Below the pieces are notes generated by a model. That model saw nothing but the letters and a program-made list of their open reading frames with translations, did not search any database and had not been told where the DNA came from. A program made the translations under genes and the position numbers. Shown here piece by piece: positions 17,820 to 27,697 of a stretch of DNA of 64,000 bases. Within the stretch, counting starts at the first letter, position 1; each line of letters starts with the position of its first letter. The DNA is from Chitinophagaceae bacterium (GTDB taxonomy: Bacteria > Bacteroidota > Bacteroidia > Chitinophagales > Chitinophagaceae), in contig JAMLHL010000015.1 in NCBI GenBank assembly GCA_023957125.1, forward strand, positions 1-64,000, given 5' to 3'.

Positions 17820-18227
17820 CTATCTCGCTATCAACCGGTCAACGCTCACTTTCCCGGGGCCAAGCAGCAGGATGACAATAAAACCAATGATATAAACCGA
17901 TGCCAGTTCCCCCTCGGCAAAAATCGCTTTATTGTGCGCCTTCACCACCGCAACGCCTAAGCCAATGATGATGGGAATCACGGTAAACCGGGTGAACAAT
18001 CCTATCATTACAAATATGGCACAGAAAAACTCTGCAAAAATACTGAGGGATAGGGAGAGCGTGCTGCCCATCCCCATGAAATTCAAAAAGGAATGTTTCA
18101 TGGTGGAAAAATGAACCAGTTTATAATACCCATGCTGCAACAATAACACTCCCAGACCAACGCGCAGGATCAGCATCGCAAAATTAAATACCCCATCCGT
18201 GTAATTCGTAGATAAGAATCTCTTCAT
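17820..18227 (-). CDS. DoxX family membrane protein
   Basis: 135 residues with four predicted membrane helices and the DoxX pattern LILRVGLGVLLLQHGYYKL, FAEFFCAIFVMIGLFTR, IIGLGVAVVKAH. DoxX proteins are small inner-membrane proteins loosely tied to quinone, thiol and oxidative-stress systems; a specific role cannot be read here. It is monocistronic apart from the transposase stub that abuts its 3' end. Confidence 0.85.
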   Translation of the reverse strand: MKRFLSTNYTDGVFNFAMLILRVGLGVLLLQHGYYKLVHFSTMKHSFLNFMGMGSTLSLSLSIFAEFFCAIFVMIGLFTRFTVIPIIIGLGVAVVKAHNKAIFAEGELASVYIIGFIVILLLGPGKVSVDRLIAR

Positions 18228-18452
18228 AATTTATTTTTCGCTAAAAATAACCGTTTCCCTATTCTTTCCAAAAAGTCCTTTACTATACAAGAGATACCAA
18301 CCTTTTATCCACAGTGTTTTGGAATGGTTCTTGTAAATTATCGTTCGGCGTAACTTAGCGCCGGTTTTACTTTAAGAAATTTGTAACAAAAGAGGTTTGA
18401 ACTTCGTGCTATTTGCAAAACAGCACTAATTTTTTTGCCAATTACTACAAAC

Positions 18453-21400
18453 ATGTATAGAACGTCGGTTTATATCATTACGGCGCTGTTGGGTATCTCC
18501 ACCGGCGCCTTTTCACAGCAAACCCGAATTTTCACCGATCCTCAAGCCGGTTTTAAGCAGGCAAAGGCCTTCTTTCAAAACGAGCAATACAGCCTGGCCT
18601 ATCCGCTGTTTAAGGAACTCAAAAACAATATGCGGTCAACCGACCAAAGCAACAACAGCATCGTATATGACGATGTTCAATTTTACACCATCGCCTGCGG
18701 CTTACAACAAAACGAAACTTTTTCCGCTGAAGATGCCAAAACATTCATTTCGCTGAACTACAATCCGTCCCTGACGCAAAGACTGAGTTTCTACCTGGGA
18801 GAATATTTCTACCGTAAAAATGAGATGCGGGAAGCCCTGGACTATTACGAACAAACCAGCGTGGAAAGCCTCAGCAACCGCCAGATCGCCGACATGAAGT
18901 TTCACCAGGGATATGCCTATTTTACCCTCCGGCAGTTCGACCGGGCAAGGCCCCTGCTGGAGACCATCGCTAAAAGCAGTTCTGATCCCAACAACAAGCC
19001 GGCGAATTATTACTATGGACTGATAGCCTATTCCAATCGCAATTACAATGACGGCTTAAGTGCCTTTGAGAAAGTGGAGGATGAAAGCCCATATAAAAAT
19101 GTAGTGCCTTTTTACATCGCTAATATCTACTATGCACAGGGGCAGAAAGACAAGGCCCTGGACTATGGCGAAAGTGCGCTCAACCGTACAAAAGGCTATT
19201 ACGATACGCCCATGAAAGAGCTGATCGGTCATGCATGGTTTGAAAAAGGCGACTATGCCAGGGCGTTGCCCTACCTGGAGGACTATGTAAACAAGACGGA
19301 GAAAGTAAGCCGGGAAACGCTGTACCAGCTAAGCTATTGTTATTATCAGCAAAAGCAGTTGGGGAAAGCTGTGGAAGGCTTGAAACAGTTGAGCGGCGGA
19401 ACCGATTCGCTGAGTCAGAACGCAATGTACATCCTGGGAGATGCCTATCTGAAATTAGGTGATAAAGCCAACGCCAGAACGGCCTTCCAGTTCTGCGCCG
19501 GCAATAATACCAACGCGGGTCAACGGGAAGTATCCAAATTCAATTATGCGAAACTTTCTTATGATCTTGGCTTCCTCGATATCGCGCTGACCGAATTCAG
19601 GAAGTTTTTGAATGAATATCCCGGTTCCATTTACGGAAAGGAAGCGGAAGAAACCACCGCTACTTTGTTAGCCAATACCAACAATTACCGGGAAGCGCTC
19701 GACATCCTGGAAAGAGTGCAATCGCCCTCCCAAACCATCCAAAGACTATATCCGAGAGTGCTGTATGGACGAGCCATGGAGCTGATCAACGACCAGGACC
19801 TGGATGGCGCCAAACTATTGCTGGATAAAGCGCTGAAAGATCCCAACAATGCACCGGTGTTGCCGCTGATCAATTTCTGGGAAGGGGAAATAAGCTATCG
19901 CAAAAACCTCCTGGATGCCGCTATTTTATATTTCAACGATTATCTGCGTAAACCTTCCTATGCCAGTGGGGAAGTAAGCACGATCAATGCGAAATACAAC
20001 CTGGGCTATTGCTATTACCGCAAGGAGAACTATTCGCAGGCGTTGCCCTTTTTTGAACAAATTGCAGGGAACCCCGCCCTGAATGCAAAACCCATTGAGC
20101 AGGACGCCTACCTGCGGTTGGCCGACTGTTACTACATGAACAAAGATTTTTCCAGGGCAAGGTCAATCTATAACAGGATCATTTCCTATTCCTGGTCTTC
20201 GGGCGACTACGCCACCTATCAATCAGCGATGATTGCCGGGATCAACAGCAGCAATGAAAAGATCAGCCTGATGAAAACCATTGAACAAAAATATCCCGGC
20301 TCCCTGATGATCCCCGATGTGAATCTCGAAATAGCCAAAACCTACCTGGCAGATGAAAAATACAGTCAGGCCATACCCTATTTAAACACGGTGATCAATG
20401 CTTCGGCCGCTGAAAACCTGAAACCCGGGGCGCAATTAAAATTAGGACTTGCTTACCTCAACCTTAACAGGAATGCGGATGCGTTGAAAGAATTTAAAAA
20501 CCTGGTGTCGGCTTACCCCAATACCATTGAAGCCAATGAGGCCATTGATAATATCAGGTCCATATATACAGCGGAAGGAAAAACGGATGAATACGTGGCA
20601 TTCATGAAAAGCGCGGGCAGATCCGTTACCGTCAATGAGGAAGATGATCTCACCTACACCGCCGCCGAAAATAAGTATATCAATAAAGACTTTAACAATG
20701 CGCTTCCGGCTTTCAGCAATTATCTTTCCCGGTTTCCCGACGGACAGCATGCTTTAGACGCCTGGTTTTTAAGAAGCGAGATCTACAACCAGCAAAAAAG
20801 CTGGGAGAAAGCGGCAGAGGGATATGCCGCCGTAACGGACCGGGGGCCCAGTAAATACGCGGAAAGAGCGGCTTCACAAGCGGCTCGCATCTATTATTTT
20901 GAATTGAAAGATTATGAAAAAGCAGGGCATTATTTTACCCTGCTTAAACCTCTCGCCACCGGGGCCGAAAACCGCCTCGAAGCCATGCGGGGACTTCTGC
21001 GCAGCCAATACCAGTTGCAGCAATGGGAAGAAGCGGTTGACAACGCGGGAGAATTATTAAAAGAAAAAAACATCAGCACCGATGATAAAGTGCTGGCCTA
21101 TATGATCACCGCGAGGTCACTTCAAAACAAAGCCCAATACGCGGAAGCGATTCAAAACTACCGGAACGTGATCAATATCAATAAAGCATCCTTTGCAGCC
21201 GAAGCCCGGTACGAAATTGCGGCCTGTTATTATGCACTCAACGACCTCAAAAATGCGGACAAAGCAGCCTTTGAAACCATTAATAAATCGGGCTCCTATG
21301 ATTTTTGGATAACAAAAGCCTATATTTTACTCGGAGATATCTTCTTCAAAGAAAAGGATTACTTCAATGCGAAAGCAACCCTGCAAAGTGTAGTGGACAA

Positions 21401-21491
21401 CAGTAAGATAACCGAATTGAAAAACGAGGCCGAAGAGAAATTAAAGGCGGTTATTGAGGCGGAAAAGACAGAAAGTAAAATTGCAGGATAA
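18453..21491 (+). CDS. Exported TPR-repeat protein
   Basis: About 1,012 residues from ATG 18453 (the frame opens at a TTG six codons earlier; the ATG gives a clean signal peptide ending GAFSQQ). The whole protein is made of tetratricopeptide units, e.g. ALDYYEQTSVESLSNRQIAD, YFTLRQFDRARPLLETIAK, YYQQKQLGKAVEGLKQLS, YAEAIQNYRNVININKASFA. Such long periplasmic TPR proteins are scaffolds. It is 40 bp upstream of an outer-membrane barrel gene and an HU-like membrane protein, a gene order I recall from other Bacteroidota; the three probably form one envelope complex. Confidence 0.88.
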   Translation: MYRTSVYIITALLGISTGAFSQQTRIFTDPQAGFKQAKAFFQNEQYSLAYPLFKELKNNMRSTDQSNNSIVYDDVQFYTIACGLQQNETFSAEDAKTFISLNYNPSLTQRLSFYLGEYFYRKNEMREALDYYEQTSVESLSNRQIADMKFHQGYAYFTLRQFDRARPLLETIAKSSSDPNNKPANYYYGLIAYSNRNYNDGLSAFEKVEDESPYKNVVPFYIANIYYAQGQKDKALDYGESALNRTKGYYDTPMKELIGHAWFEKGDYARALPYLEDYVNKTEKVSRETLYQLSYCYYQQKQLGKAVEGLKQLSGGTDSLSQNAMYILGDAYLKLGDKANARTAFQFCAGNNTNAGQREVSKFNYAKLSYDLGFLDIALTEFRKFLNEYPGSIYGKEAEETTATLLANTNNYREALDILERVQSPSQTIQRLYPRVLYGRAMELINDQDLDGAKLLLDKALKDPNNAPVLPLINFWEGEISYRKNLLDAAILYFNDYLRKPSYASGEVSTINAKYNLGYCYYRKENYSQALPFFEQIAGNPALNAKPIEQDAYLRLADCYYMNKDFSRARSIYNRIISYSWSSGDYATYQSAMIAGINSSNEKISLMKTIEQKYPGSLMIPDVNLEIAKTYLADEKYSQAIPYLNTVINASAAENLKPGAQLKLGLAYLNLNRNADALKEFKNLVSAYPNTIEANEAIDNIRSIYTAEGKTDEYVAFMKSAGRSVTVNEEDDLTYTAAENKYINKDFNNALPAFSNYLSRFPDGQHALDAWFLRSEIYNQQKSWEKAAEGYAAVTDRGPSKYAERAASQAARIYYFELKDYEKAGHYFTLLKPLATGAENRLEAMRGLLRSQYQLQQWEEAVDNAGELLKEKNISTDDKVLAYMITARSLQNKAQYAEAIQNYRNVININKASFAAEARYEIAACYYALNDLKNADKAAFETINKSGSYDFWITKAYILLGDIFFKEKDYFNAKATLQSVVDNSKITELKNEAEEKLKAVIEAEKTESKIAG

Positions 21492-21531
21492 ATTGACGGA
21501 AAACAAAAACTATTAAGGTAAAAAGATCATA

Positions 21532-23199
21532 ATGCAACATAGGATATATCATAAACCGGTATTTATTGTCGTCGCGGCGCTTCTTTGCGGTTTGGGAACC
21601 CTGCAGGCGCAGGAAGAATTGAAAAAACAAACCATAGAGATCACGTCTTCCTTTAAGCCGGAAATTAAAGAAGCGGCAAAAATCAATTTTGTGGCGGCGC
21701 CGCCAGTACCGGATTCCGCCAAACCGAAATTCAGCTATAATATCCCGGTTACCAGCCTGTCGCTGGTGTATCAGCCTCTGGCTATCAGCCCCCTGGCGCT
21801 TAATATAGACTCTTCCTCTCCCGACTGGGATGCCAGCAACTTTGTTAAACTGGGTTACGGCAACCTGCAAACGCCCTATGCCCGCGCCGGGTTAAGCTTC
21901 AACAACGGCACCAACGCCAACCTCAATGTGTTGGCGCATTATATCTCCTCCAAAGGCAAAGTTCCCCAATACCAGGAATACGCCAATTCAGGCGCCGGCG
22001 TATACGGAAGTATTGTAAATACCCAAAAGCAGGAATTATACGGGAAGCTCTCTTTCGACAATAACAAGTATTATCTCTATGGCTACGACCATGATCTGTT
22101 TTCCTTCGACAAGAGCGATCTGTTGCAACGGTTTCTTTCCTTTGATGCCAATATCGGCTTTCGCAACACCTCCCCTACAGAACTTGGGTTACAGTACCAT
22201 CCTGATGTAAAACTTTCTTTCTTCAACGACAATCACAACGGAAAAGAATTCAATGCGGTTGCCGACCTGCCGCTGCAAAAAGCGATAGGCGACAATTTCA
22301 ACATTAAACTGGGCGTTAATGCCGACTACACCCAATACTCTTCCAACAACACCCCGTCCACTATCAACAATACCATTGTGTCCGTGCCTTTCGCCCTGCA
22401 TTTTCACAATGAAACCGTTAATCTTCACGGAGGCGTTATTCCTTCCTGGGACAATGCTACATTCAAATTACTGCCCGATCTGCTGGCCGACCTTAAACTG
22501 GGAGGCGAGGAACTGATCCTCCAGCTTGGATGGCTGATGCATTACGATAGGGGCTCCTATAAACGGTATGCCACTCTTAATCCCTACCTGGCTCAACCGG
22601 GGGAACTATTGAATACCCGGGTTAATGAAACATTTGGCGGGATCAAAGGCACTTTCCTGGAACATTTCTTTTATAACGCCAAAGTAGGATTGGTGCAGTT
22701 TTATAACATGCCCCTGTTTGTGAACGACTACGGCGCTTTTAATACCCAGGCGGGCAACCGGTTTTCAATCGTTAATGAACAAAAGCTAAACGCCTTCCAG
22801 ATGCACGGTGAAATAGGCGTGGTGCAGGCGGAAGATTTTTCCCTTACCGGCCGCTTCAACTGGTTGCTTTTCAACAAACAGGTAACAGAACCGCAACCCT
22901 GGGGCATCACTCCCAGGGAATTCAACGCGGCGCTCCGCTGGAAAGTATTGAAGGACCTGTGGCTGACCAGCGACCTGTATTTCTTTGAAGGAGCGAAATA
23001 TCTTACAAGAGACGGAGGAACAGGTACCGGCAGGCACCCGGTGGACCTGAGCGCCGGACTGGAGTTTAAGATAACCAGGCAATTCAATCTGTGGGTGCAG
23101 GCTAATAACGTGTTCAACAATAAATACCAGCGCTGGAACCAATACGACGTTTATGGATTTAACCTGTTGGGAGGGATCGTCTATAATTTTTCGAAGTAG
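21532..23199 (+). CDS. Outer-membrane beta-barrel protein (TonB-receptor-like)
   Basis: 555 residues with signal peptide (ending GTLQAQ), then long alternating strands (VKLGYGNLQTPYARAGLSF, YGKLSFDNNKYYLYGYDHD) and a C-terminal end typical of TonB-dependent receptors, NLWVQANNVFNNKYQRWNQY ... GGIVYNFSK with terminal aromatic residues. It lacks a visible plug domain, so it is barrel-only. Co-transcribed with the TPR gene (40 bp gap). Substrate unknown. Confidence 0.85.
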   Translation: MQHRIYHKPVFIVVAALLCGLGTLQAQEELKKQTIEITSSFKPEIKEAAKINFVAAPPVPDSAKPKFSYNIPVTSLSLVYQPLAISPLALNIDSSSPDWDASNFVKLGYGNLQTPYARAGLSFNNGTNANLNVLAHYISSKGKVPQYQEYANSGAGVYGSIVNTQKQELYGKLSFDNNKYYLYGYDHDLFSFDKSDLLQRFLSFDANIGFRNTSPTELGLQYHPDVKLSFFNDNHNGKEFNAVADLPLQKAIGDNFNIKLGVNADYTQYSSNNTPSTINNTIVSVPFALHFHNETVNLHGGVIPSWDNATFKLLPDLLADLKLGGEELILQLGWLMHYDRGSYKRYATLNPYLAQPGELLNTRVNETFGGIKGTFLEHFFYNAKVGLVQFYNMPLFVNDYGAFNTQAGNRFSIVNEQKLNAFQMHGEIGVVQAEDFSLTGRFNWLLFNKQVTEPQPWGITPREFNAALRWKVLKDLWLTSDLYFFEGAKYLTRDGGTGTGRHPVDLSAGLEFKITRQFNLWVQANNVFNNKYQRWNQYDVYGFNLLGGIVYNFSK

Positions 23200-23320
23200 C
23201 TTTTAGATTCCGGCCGGTAAGCATACCAACCGGCAGCGGGTATGAAATACACAGGGTTTACATTTTTCTCACGAAAAAATCATTAATTTAGTAACCTTGT
23301 AGTTCGCTTAACACAGATAC

Positions 23321-23995
23321 ATGTTCCATATTCTTCATCAATACCTTATCCAGAACAAATCCCTCAGTCTGCCGGGACTGGGTACTATTGCCCTGCAATA
23401 CATACCGGCGATCAGCAATTTCACCGATCACGTCATTGAACCGCCGATGCAAAAAGTGATTTTTGATGATTTGAATGACGCCCCGGATAAAACGCTCTTT
23501 CAATATGTGTCGTCAAAATTGCAGGTGGAAGAATGGGAGGCGATTAAAAAAGTAAATGATTTTTCTTTTGAGCTCAAAAACCGGCTGAAACAGGAGGGTG
23601 AAATAATATGGGACCGGGTGGGGAAACTACATGCCAACGTAGGCGGAAGCATTACCCTTGAAGCCAAAACCATTACCTACGATTTCATGGAACCGGCGCT
23701 TGCCAGGCGTATTATCAGAACCGATGCCAACCATTCCATCTTAATAGGCGATACCGAGATCAGCGGACGCTTTATCCAGCAGGAGGAAGACCCGCAGGAC
23801 GCTGATCCATTTGCAGGCGGAGGATCTGCAGGAAGAGACAAATGGTGGATATGGGCCTGCATCCTGGGGGGGATCGCCCTGTTGGTATTGATCCTGCATT
23901 TTTACCAGTCAGGACCAGATCTTTACCATCTCCAAAATATCCAAAAAAATCCAGTGAAAGAGGCGCCGGCTACTTATCAAATGTTAAACAGGTAA
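23321..23995 (+). CDS. HU/CCDC81-like N-terminal domain membrane protein
   Basis: 224 residues. Residues about 1-85 (ILHQYLIQNKSLSLPGLGTI, ... DDLNDAPDKTLFQYVSSKL) resemble the HU-like CCDC81 domain found in Bacteroidota cell-division-associated proteins, where it precedes a membrane helix and often a SPOR domain. A membrane helix is seen at about 175-194 (WWIWACILGGIALLVLILHF), followed by only about 30 residues, so no SPOR domain is present. It follows the barrel gene on the same strand. Role in envelope organisation is inferred. Confidence 0.68.
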   Translation: MFHILHQYLIQNKSLSLPGLGTIALQYIPAISNFTDHVIEPPMQKVIFDDLNDAPDKTLFQYVSSKLQVEEWEAIKKVNDFSFELKNRLKQEGEIIWDRVGKLHANVGGSITLEAKTITYDFMEPALARRIIRTDANHSILIGDTEISGRFIQQEEDPQDADPFAGGGSAGRDKWWIWACILGGIALLVLILHFYQSGPDLYHLQNIQKNPVKEAPATYQMLNR

Positions 23996-24009
23996 ATATC
24001 CCGGTTCCT

Positions 24010-24666
24010 TTAATAGCCGGCGGTAAGAAATAAATAAATAACAGCGAGCAAAGAAATAGCGCCTATAACAAGCACTATCATTTCCATCCGGTTGTTATTG
24101 CCAAGCTGATAAAACGCCTCTGTTATAGCGGCAACGCGCAACCGTTTCTGCCCGGTGGGCTCCGGAACCCGGTTATTCCATTGCACTTCGTTGTATATTT
24201 TTCCCTGGGGGATTACTTCATCCGGTACAGGAGGAAGGTTCACCGGGAGCTCCCCATTACGCACCTCCACTTTTACCATACCCGAACGGACCGGGGATTT
24301 AATGGTTTTGATCCGCAATTGCTCCAGCCTGGGTTTAAAAGCTACAATATGCGTGTCGTTAAAGGAGGGAGAGCGCTCAACCGGATGAGGGTGATCAAAG
24401 GAGGCATCGTCGTCGGACTCTTCTAACCAGTCTTTATCAACCATTTGCACCAATCTGCCGCCGGGATGCTCCGGGTCGTCGAGCGAGGGCAGCGGCACCG
24501 GGGGAGCAAAGGAAGCCAATTCAGTGATCTCGGAAGGATACTTCCAGGAGAAACTTTTGTTCTCTATCCAAACCAGGTCGTAAGGCTTCAAACCCAGCGT
24601 CTTTAATTCTTCCAGGGAGTAATGACCCAACTCCGTATTGTTCCTTAATAACAAATATTCTTTCAT
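24010..24666 (-). CDS. GYF_2-like (DUF4339) membrane protein, copy A
   Basis: N-terminal about 60 residues form a GYF_2-like module: YLLLRNNTELGHYSLEELKT, LGLKPYDLVWIENKSFSWKY, PSEI. A proline- and acid-rich middle follows, and one C-terminal membrane helix (MIVLVIGAISLLAVIYLFL) anchors it tail-first. Start chosen at the ATG giving MKEYLLL, because the paralog next door starts MKTYQLL; two extra codons are possible. GYF-type modules bind proline-rich or other peptides. Partner unknown. Confidence 0.75.
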   Translation of the reverse strand: MKEYLLLRNNTELGHYSLEELKTLGLKPYDLVWIENKSFSWKYPSEITELASFAPPVPLPSLDDPEHPGGRLVQMVDKDWLEESDDDASFDHPHPVERSPSFNDTHIVAFKPRLEQLRIKTIKSPVRSGMVKVEVRNGELPVNLPPVPDEVIPQGKIYNEVQWNNRVPEPTGQKRLRVAAITEAFYQLGNNNRMEMIVLVIGAISLLAVIYLFLTAGY

Positions 24667-24880
24667 GAACATACCATTTTAATCAGAGGTTCAATGTGAA
24701 TATTTCAAAGGAACGGATAATAATGCAAACCAAAGCTGCCGGAACATGACATTAACAAAGGAGTTGGATTTCGGATCGGTATAACGGTTTTTTTCTATGC
24801 CTCCCGTTCAACCGAACGATGGAATAAAAGTACGATGATAGTCCGTTACTTCAGCACTGCTACTTCGATTTTAATCTTTG

Positions 24881-25540
24881 TTAAAACCGGAAATTAATGA
24901 TCGCTGAGGAGGCGAGGGCTATTAAACCCGTGATAGCCGCACTCAAAGGGGTCCTGAAAGACGCCCGCTTCCCCGATCCGGTTTCACCGGCTTTCGCTTT
25001 TTCCCGGGTTTCGCTTCGCGCTTCCCATACGGTAGTGAAGTGGTGGGGATCTGCGTTCCTTTCCGGAGCATTTATCATTTTATCTGAACCCAATACGCTT
25101 TCTGATTTATCCAGGATGGAGCGAACGGCTTCAACAGCGCGCTGTTCTTCAGAAATTCCGGCAATGTTACTATAGTTAGGTTTATTCAGTCTCATCTTCT
25201 GAGCTCTGATCATGTATTCAAATCCGGGAGTCATATCATACACCCGGGTATCGGGCTGCTCTATCAGCGCGATATTCAGTTTTTTATAATCCATTTCGGC
25301 AATATGCGCATCGAAATAAAGGATCTGTTGTTCTTTCAGATCATTAACCCGCGTGGCTTCATTGAACGGCGCACGGGATACATGTGCGCGGAATTCCTCC
25401 AGTTCGGAGGGATATTTCCAGGTAACGCTTTCTCCATCCACCCAAAGCAGATCCAGCGGCTGTAGTCCTATTTGAAGCAGGCAGGTTGCCGTATAATATC
25501 CCATTGATTGATTGTTCCTTAATAACTGATACGTTTTCAT
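24881..25540 (-). CDS. GYF_2-like (DUF4339) membrane protein, copy B
   Basis: Paralog of the gene 214 bp downstream: both share LLRNN, G-Y, L-x3-GL-x-P-x-DL-x-W and WKYPSE at matching positions in the first 50 residues. The middle region is unrelated to copy A, and a C-terminal hydrophobic segment (LSAAITGLIALASSAI) again looks like a tail anchor. The pair therefore arose by tandem duplication with divergence of the linker. Function not known. Confidence 0.72.
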   Translation of the reverse strand: MKTYQLLRNNQSMGYYTATCLLQIGLQPLDLLWVDGESVTWKYPSELEEFRAHVSRAPFNEATRVNDLKEQQILYFDAHIAEMDYKKLNIALIEQPDTRVYDMTPGFEYMIRAQKMRLNKPNYSNIAGISEEQRAVEAVRSILDKSESVLGSDKMINAPERNADPHHFTTVWEARSETREKAKAGETGSGKRASFRTPLSAAITGLIALASSAIINFRF

Positions 25541-25686
25541 AATTTTAGATTTTTAACCGGTTTTATACAGGCACTGGATCAAATGGATTATGATTAACAG
25601 GTGTGAAGATACACACCGGACATAAAGTCTTACAATCAAATCGGCCAACAGACCTTATCCTTCGATAAAAGGGGGAAAAATTAATT

Positions 25687-27411
25687 TTATTGTACGGCGG
25701 AAGCTTTTTTAAACACAAAAAATTGCAGCAGCCAACCTAAAAGCATGACTACCAGGGCGCCAATGGCGTTTAACCATAAAAAACTGAGATTGATAATATT
25801 GTGTTCATTTAATATAAACAAGGCAATCACCAGGAGTTCCCCCAGCACAGCGCCCCAAAAAACGGCATTTCCTTTCACGGGTTTAACAAAAAAAGCGATC
25901 AGGAATACGCCTAAAATCACCCCGTAAAAAAGGGAACCGAGAATATTAACCGCCTCGATCAAACTATTGCCCAGGTTGGATGCAAACTGGGCTACTACAA
26001 TACAAAATATCCCCCAACCCAGCGTGTACCATCTCGACACCCGGTAATCGCCCGCATCATCCAGATTCTTGTTGATAAATATTTTATGAATATCAACAAT
26101 AGTGCTGGATGCAAGGGAATTGAGCGCAGCGGCGATGCTTCCCCATGAAGAGATGAAGATGACTGCAATCAACAGCCCGATCAATCCCCTGGGCAAATAA
26201 TCCAACACAAAGCGAAGAAATATATAATTCGCGTCATTGGCTTCTCCCCTCACTTCAGGCTTCACCACCAATCCTTTAAAAGCATTTCTCAAACTGTCGC
26301 GCTGGTGATTGATCCGGGTAATAGCGGCGCGATGTTCTTCGGAAAATGTTTTTCCTTCGGCTATGACCGACTGGATGACCTGCTTTTTTTCCGCTTCCGC
26401 TTCTCCGTATTGCCGCTGTATTTCAGAAAGTGATCCGGCATATTTGGATTGACTGACTTTTTGTACCTGCGTCTCATTAAAAAACAACGGTGCATCATGA
26501 AACTGATAAAAAGCAAAGATCAATACCCCCAACAGCAGAATGAGAAACTGCATGGGCACTTTCACCAGGCCATTCATCAACAGGCCCATCCTGCTTTCCC
26601 TGATTGACTTCGCGGTAAGATAGCGCCCTACCTGGCTTTGGTCTGTTCCGAAATAAGACAATGCCAGGAAAAAGCCGCCTATGATCCCGCTCCATAAATT
26701 GTATTTATCATTCCAGTCAAACCCGCCGCCTTCCCGGAAACCGGTGGTGATCACGTTGGTTTTACTCATCACGCCGCCTATTTTCAATGCGTCAAAAAGC
26801 CCCACGCCTTCCGGCAGGTATTTTACTACCAGCCATCCCGCAATGAACATACTGGCAAAAATGATTACAATCTGCAACTGCTGTGTATAAGCTACCGCCT
26901 TCGCACCGCCGGCTACCGTATAGATGATCAACAACCCGCCCATAAAAATATTGGTCCAGTAAATATTCCAGCCCAGCAGAGAAGACAGGATGATAGCAGG
27001 CGCATAAATGCTTATACCGGTTGACAGTCCGCGTTGTAATAAAAAAAGAAAAGATGTAAGGGTTCTGGTCTTGATATCAAACCGCTTCTCCAGGAACTGG
27101 TAAGCGGTATATAACCGGAAATTGTGAAAAATGGGAACGAAACTGACGCACAATACCACCATGGCTAAAGGAAGCCCGAAATAATATTGCACGAAGCGCA
27201 TACCATCGGTGTAGGCCTGACCGGGCGCCGATAAAAAGGTGATGGCGCTGGCCTGGGTACCCATGATACTGAACAACACAATATACCAGGGCATTTCCCG
27301 GTTGCCCAGGAAATAACCGTCAAGGTTCCTGGTGGTGCGGCTCTTATATATTCCATACAGAATAATAAGGCTAAGCGTGGCGATCAGTACAATCCAGTCG
27401 GGATAGCTCAT
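25687..27411 (-). CDS. Sodium:solute symporter (SSS family)
   Basis: About 574 residues from ATG 27411; this start overlaps the stop of the upstream 40-codon gene as ATGA, which favours it over the ATG seven codons earlier. About 13-14 membrane helices with SSS signatures: ILYGIYKSRTTRNLDGYFLG, FSIMGTQASAITFLSAPGQA, LSYFGTDQSQVGRYLTAKS, SSWGSIAAALNSLASSTIVD. A charged, coiled loop of about 80 residues (about 314-395) interrupts the helices. The family couples Na+ influx to uptake of sugars, sialic acid, proline and others; the substrate cannot be read. Downstream member of a likely operon with two mini membrane proteins and a PIG-L deacetylase. Confidence 0.9.
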   Translation of the reverse strand: MSYPDWIVLIATLSLIILYGIYKSRTTRNLDGYFLGNREMPWYIVLFSIMGTQASAITFLSAPGQAYTDGMRFVQYYFGLPLAMVVLCVSFVPIFHNFRLYTAYQFLEKRFDIKTRTLTSFLFLLQRGLSTGISIYAPAIILSSLLGWNIYWTNIFMGGLLIIYTVAGGAKAVAYTQQLQIVIIFASMFIAGWLVVKYLPEGVGLFDALKIGGVMSKTNVITTGFREGGGFDWNDKYNLWSGIIGGFFLALSYFGTDQSQVGRYLTAKSIRESRMGLLMNGLVKVPMQFLILLLGVLIFAFYQFHDAPLFFNETQVQKVSQSKYAGSLSEIQRQYGEAEAEKKQVIQSVIAEGKTFSEEHRAAITRINHQRDSLRNAFKGLVVKPEVRGEANDANYIFLRFVLDYLPRGLIGLLIAVIFISSWGSIAAALNSLASSTIVDIHKIFINKNLDDAGDYRVSRWYTLGWGIFCIVVAQFASNLGNSLIEAVNILGSLFYGVILGVFLIAFFVKPVKGNAVFWGAVLGELLVIALFILNEHNIINLSFLWLNAIGALVVMLLGWLLQFFVFKKASAVQ

Positions 27412-27530
27412 GAAAAATATTTCGTGAAACAATAAAACAGGACGATCAGCAAAACCAGCGTTGCTATAACAATCAAATACCAGGTATTCCAGTTTTTGAA
27501 TACCGGCGGACGATCCTCGGGTTGTGTCAT
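27408..27530 (-). CDS. 40-residue single-helix membrane protein
   Basis: Sequence starts MTQPEDRPPVFKNWNTWYLI and continues with a membrane helix (VIATLVLLIVLFYCF) and a short TKYFS tail. It ends in an ATGA overlap with the sodium symporter start, so it is translationally coupled to it and probably a small partner subunit, as in small-subunit SSS systems. Too short for usual gene callers. A fixed Trp-rich stretch before the helix supports a real protein. Confidence 0.7.
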   Translation of the reverse strand: MTQPEDRPPVFKNWNTWYLIVIATLVLLIVLFYCFTKYFS

Positions 27531-27535
27531 ATCTC

Positions 27536-27697
27536 TTATTTAAACGACCAGCGGAGTAATATTGCCACTACGATGCCCATTAAAATGCCGTACCCCACTT
27601 TCCGGAAAATCAGGGTCACTAAAATTCCGAGCGCTACCCCTACGATAACACCCACCGCCGGTCCCCGGTTAATATTTTTCTTATCTTGTTCTGCCAT
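27536..27697 (-). CDS. 53-residue two-helix membrane protein
   Basis: From ATG 27697: MAEQDKKNINRGPAVGVIVG, then glycine-rich helices (VALGILVTLIF, GYGILMGIVVAILL) and RWSFK. The frame opens further upstream but inside the 3' end of the PIG-L gene, so the internal ATG is preferred. It overlaps the PIG-L stop by 17 bases and precedes the 40-residue gene by 5 bp. It resembles small glycine-zipper membrane proteins; function unknown. Confidence 0.65.
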   Translation of the reverse strand: MAEQDKKNINRGPAVGVIVGVALGILVTLIFRKVGYGILMGIVVAILLRWSFK

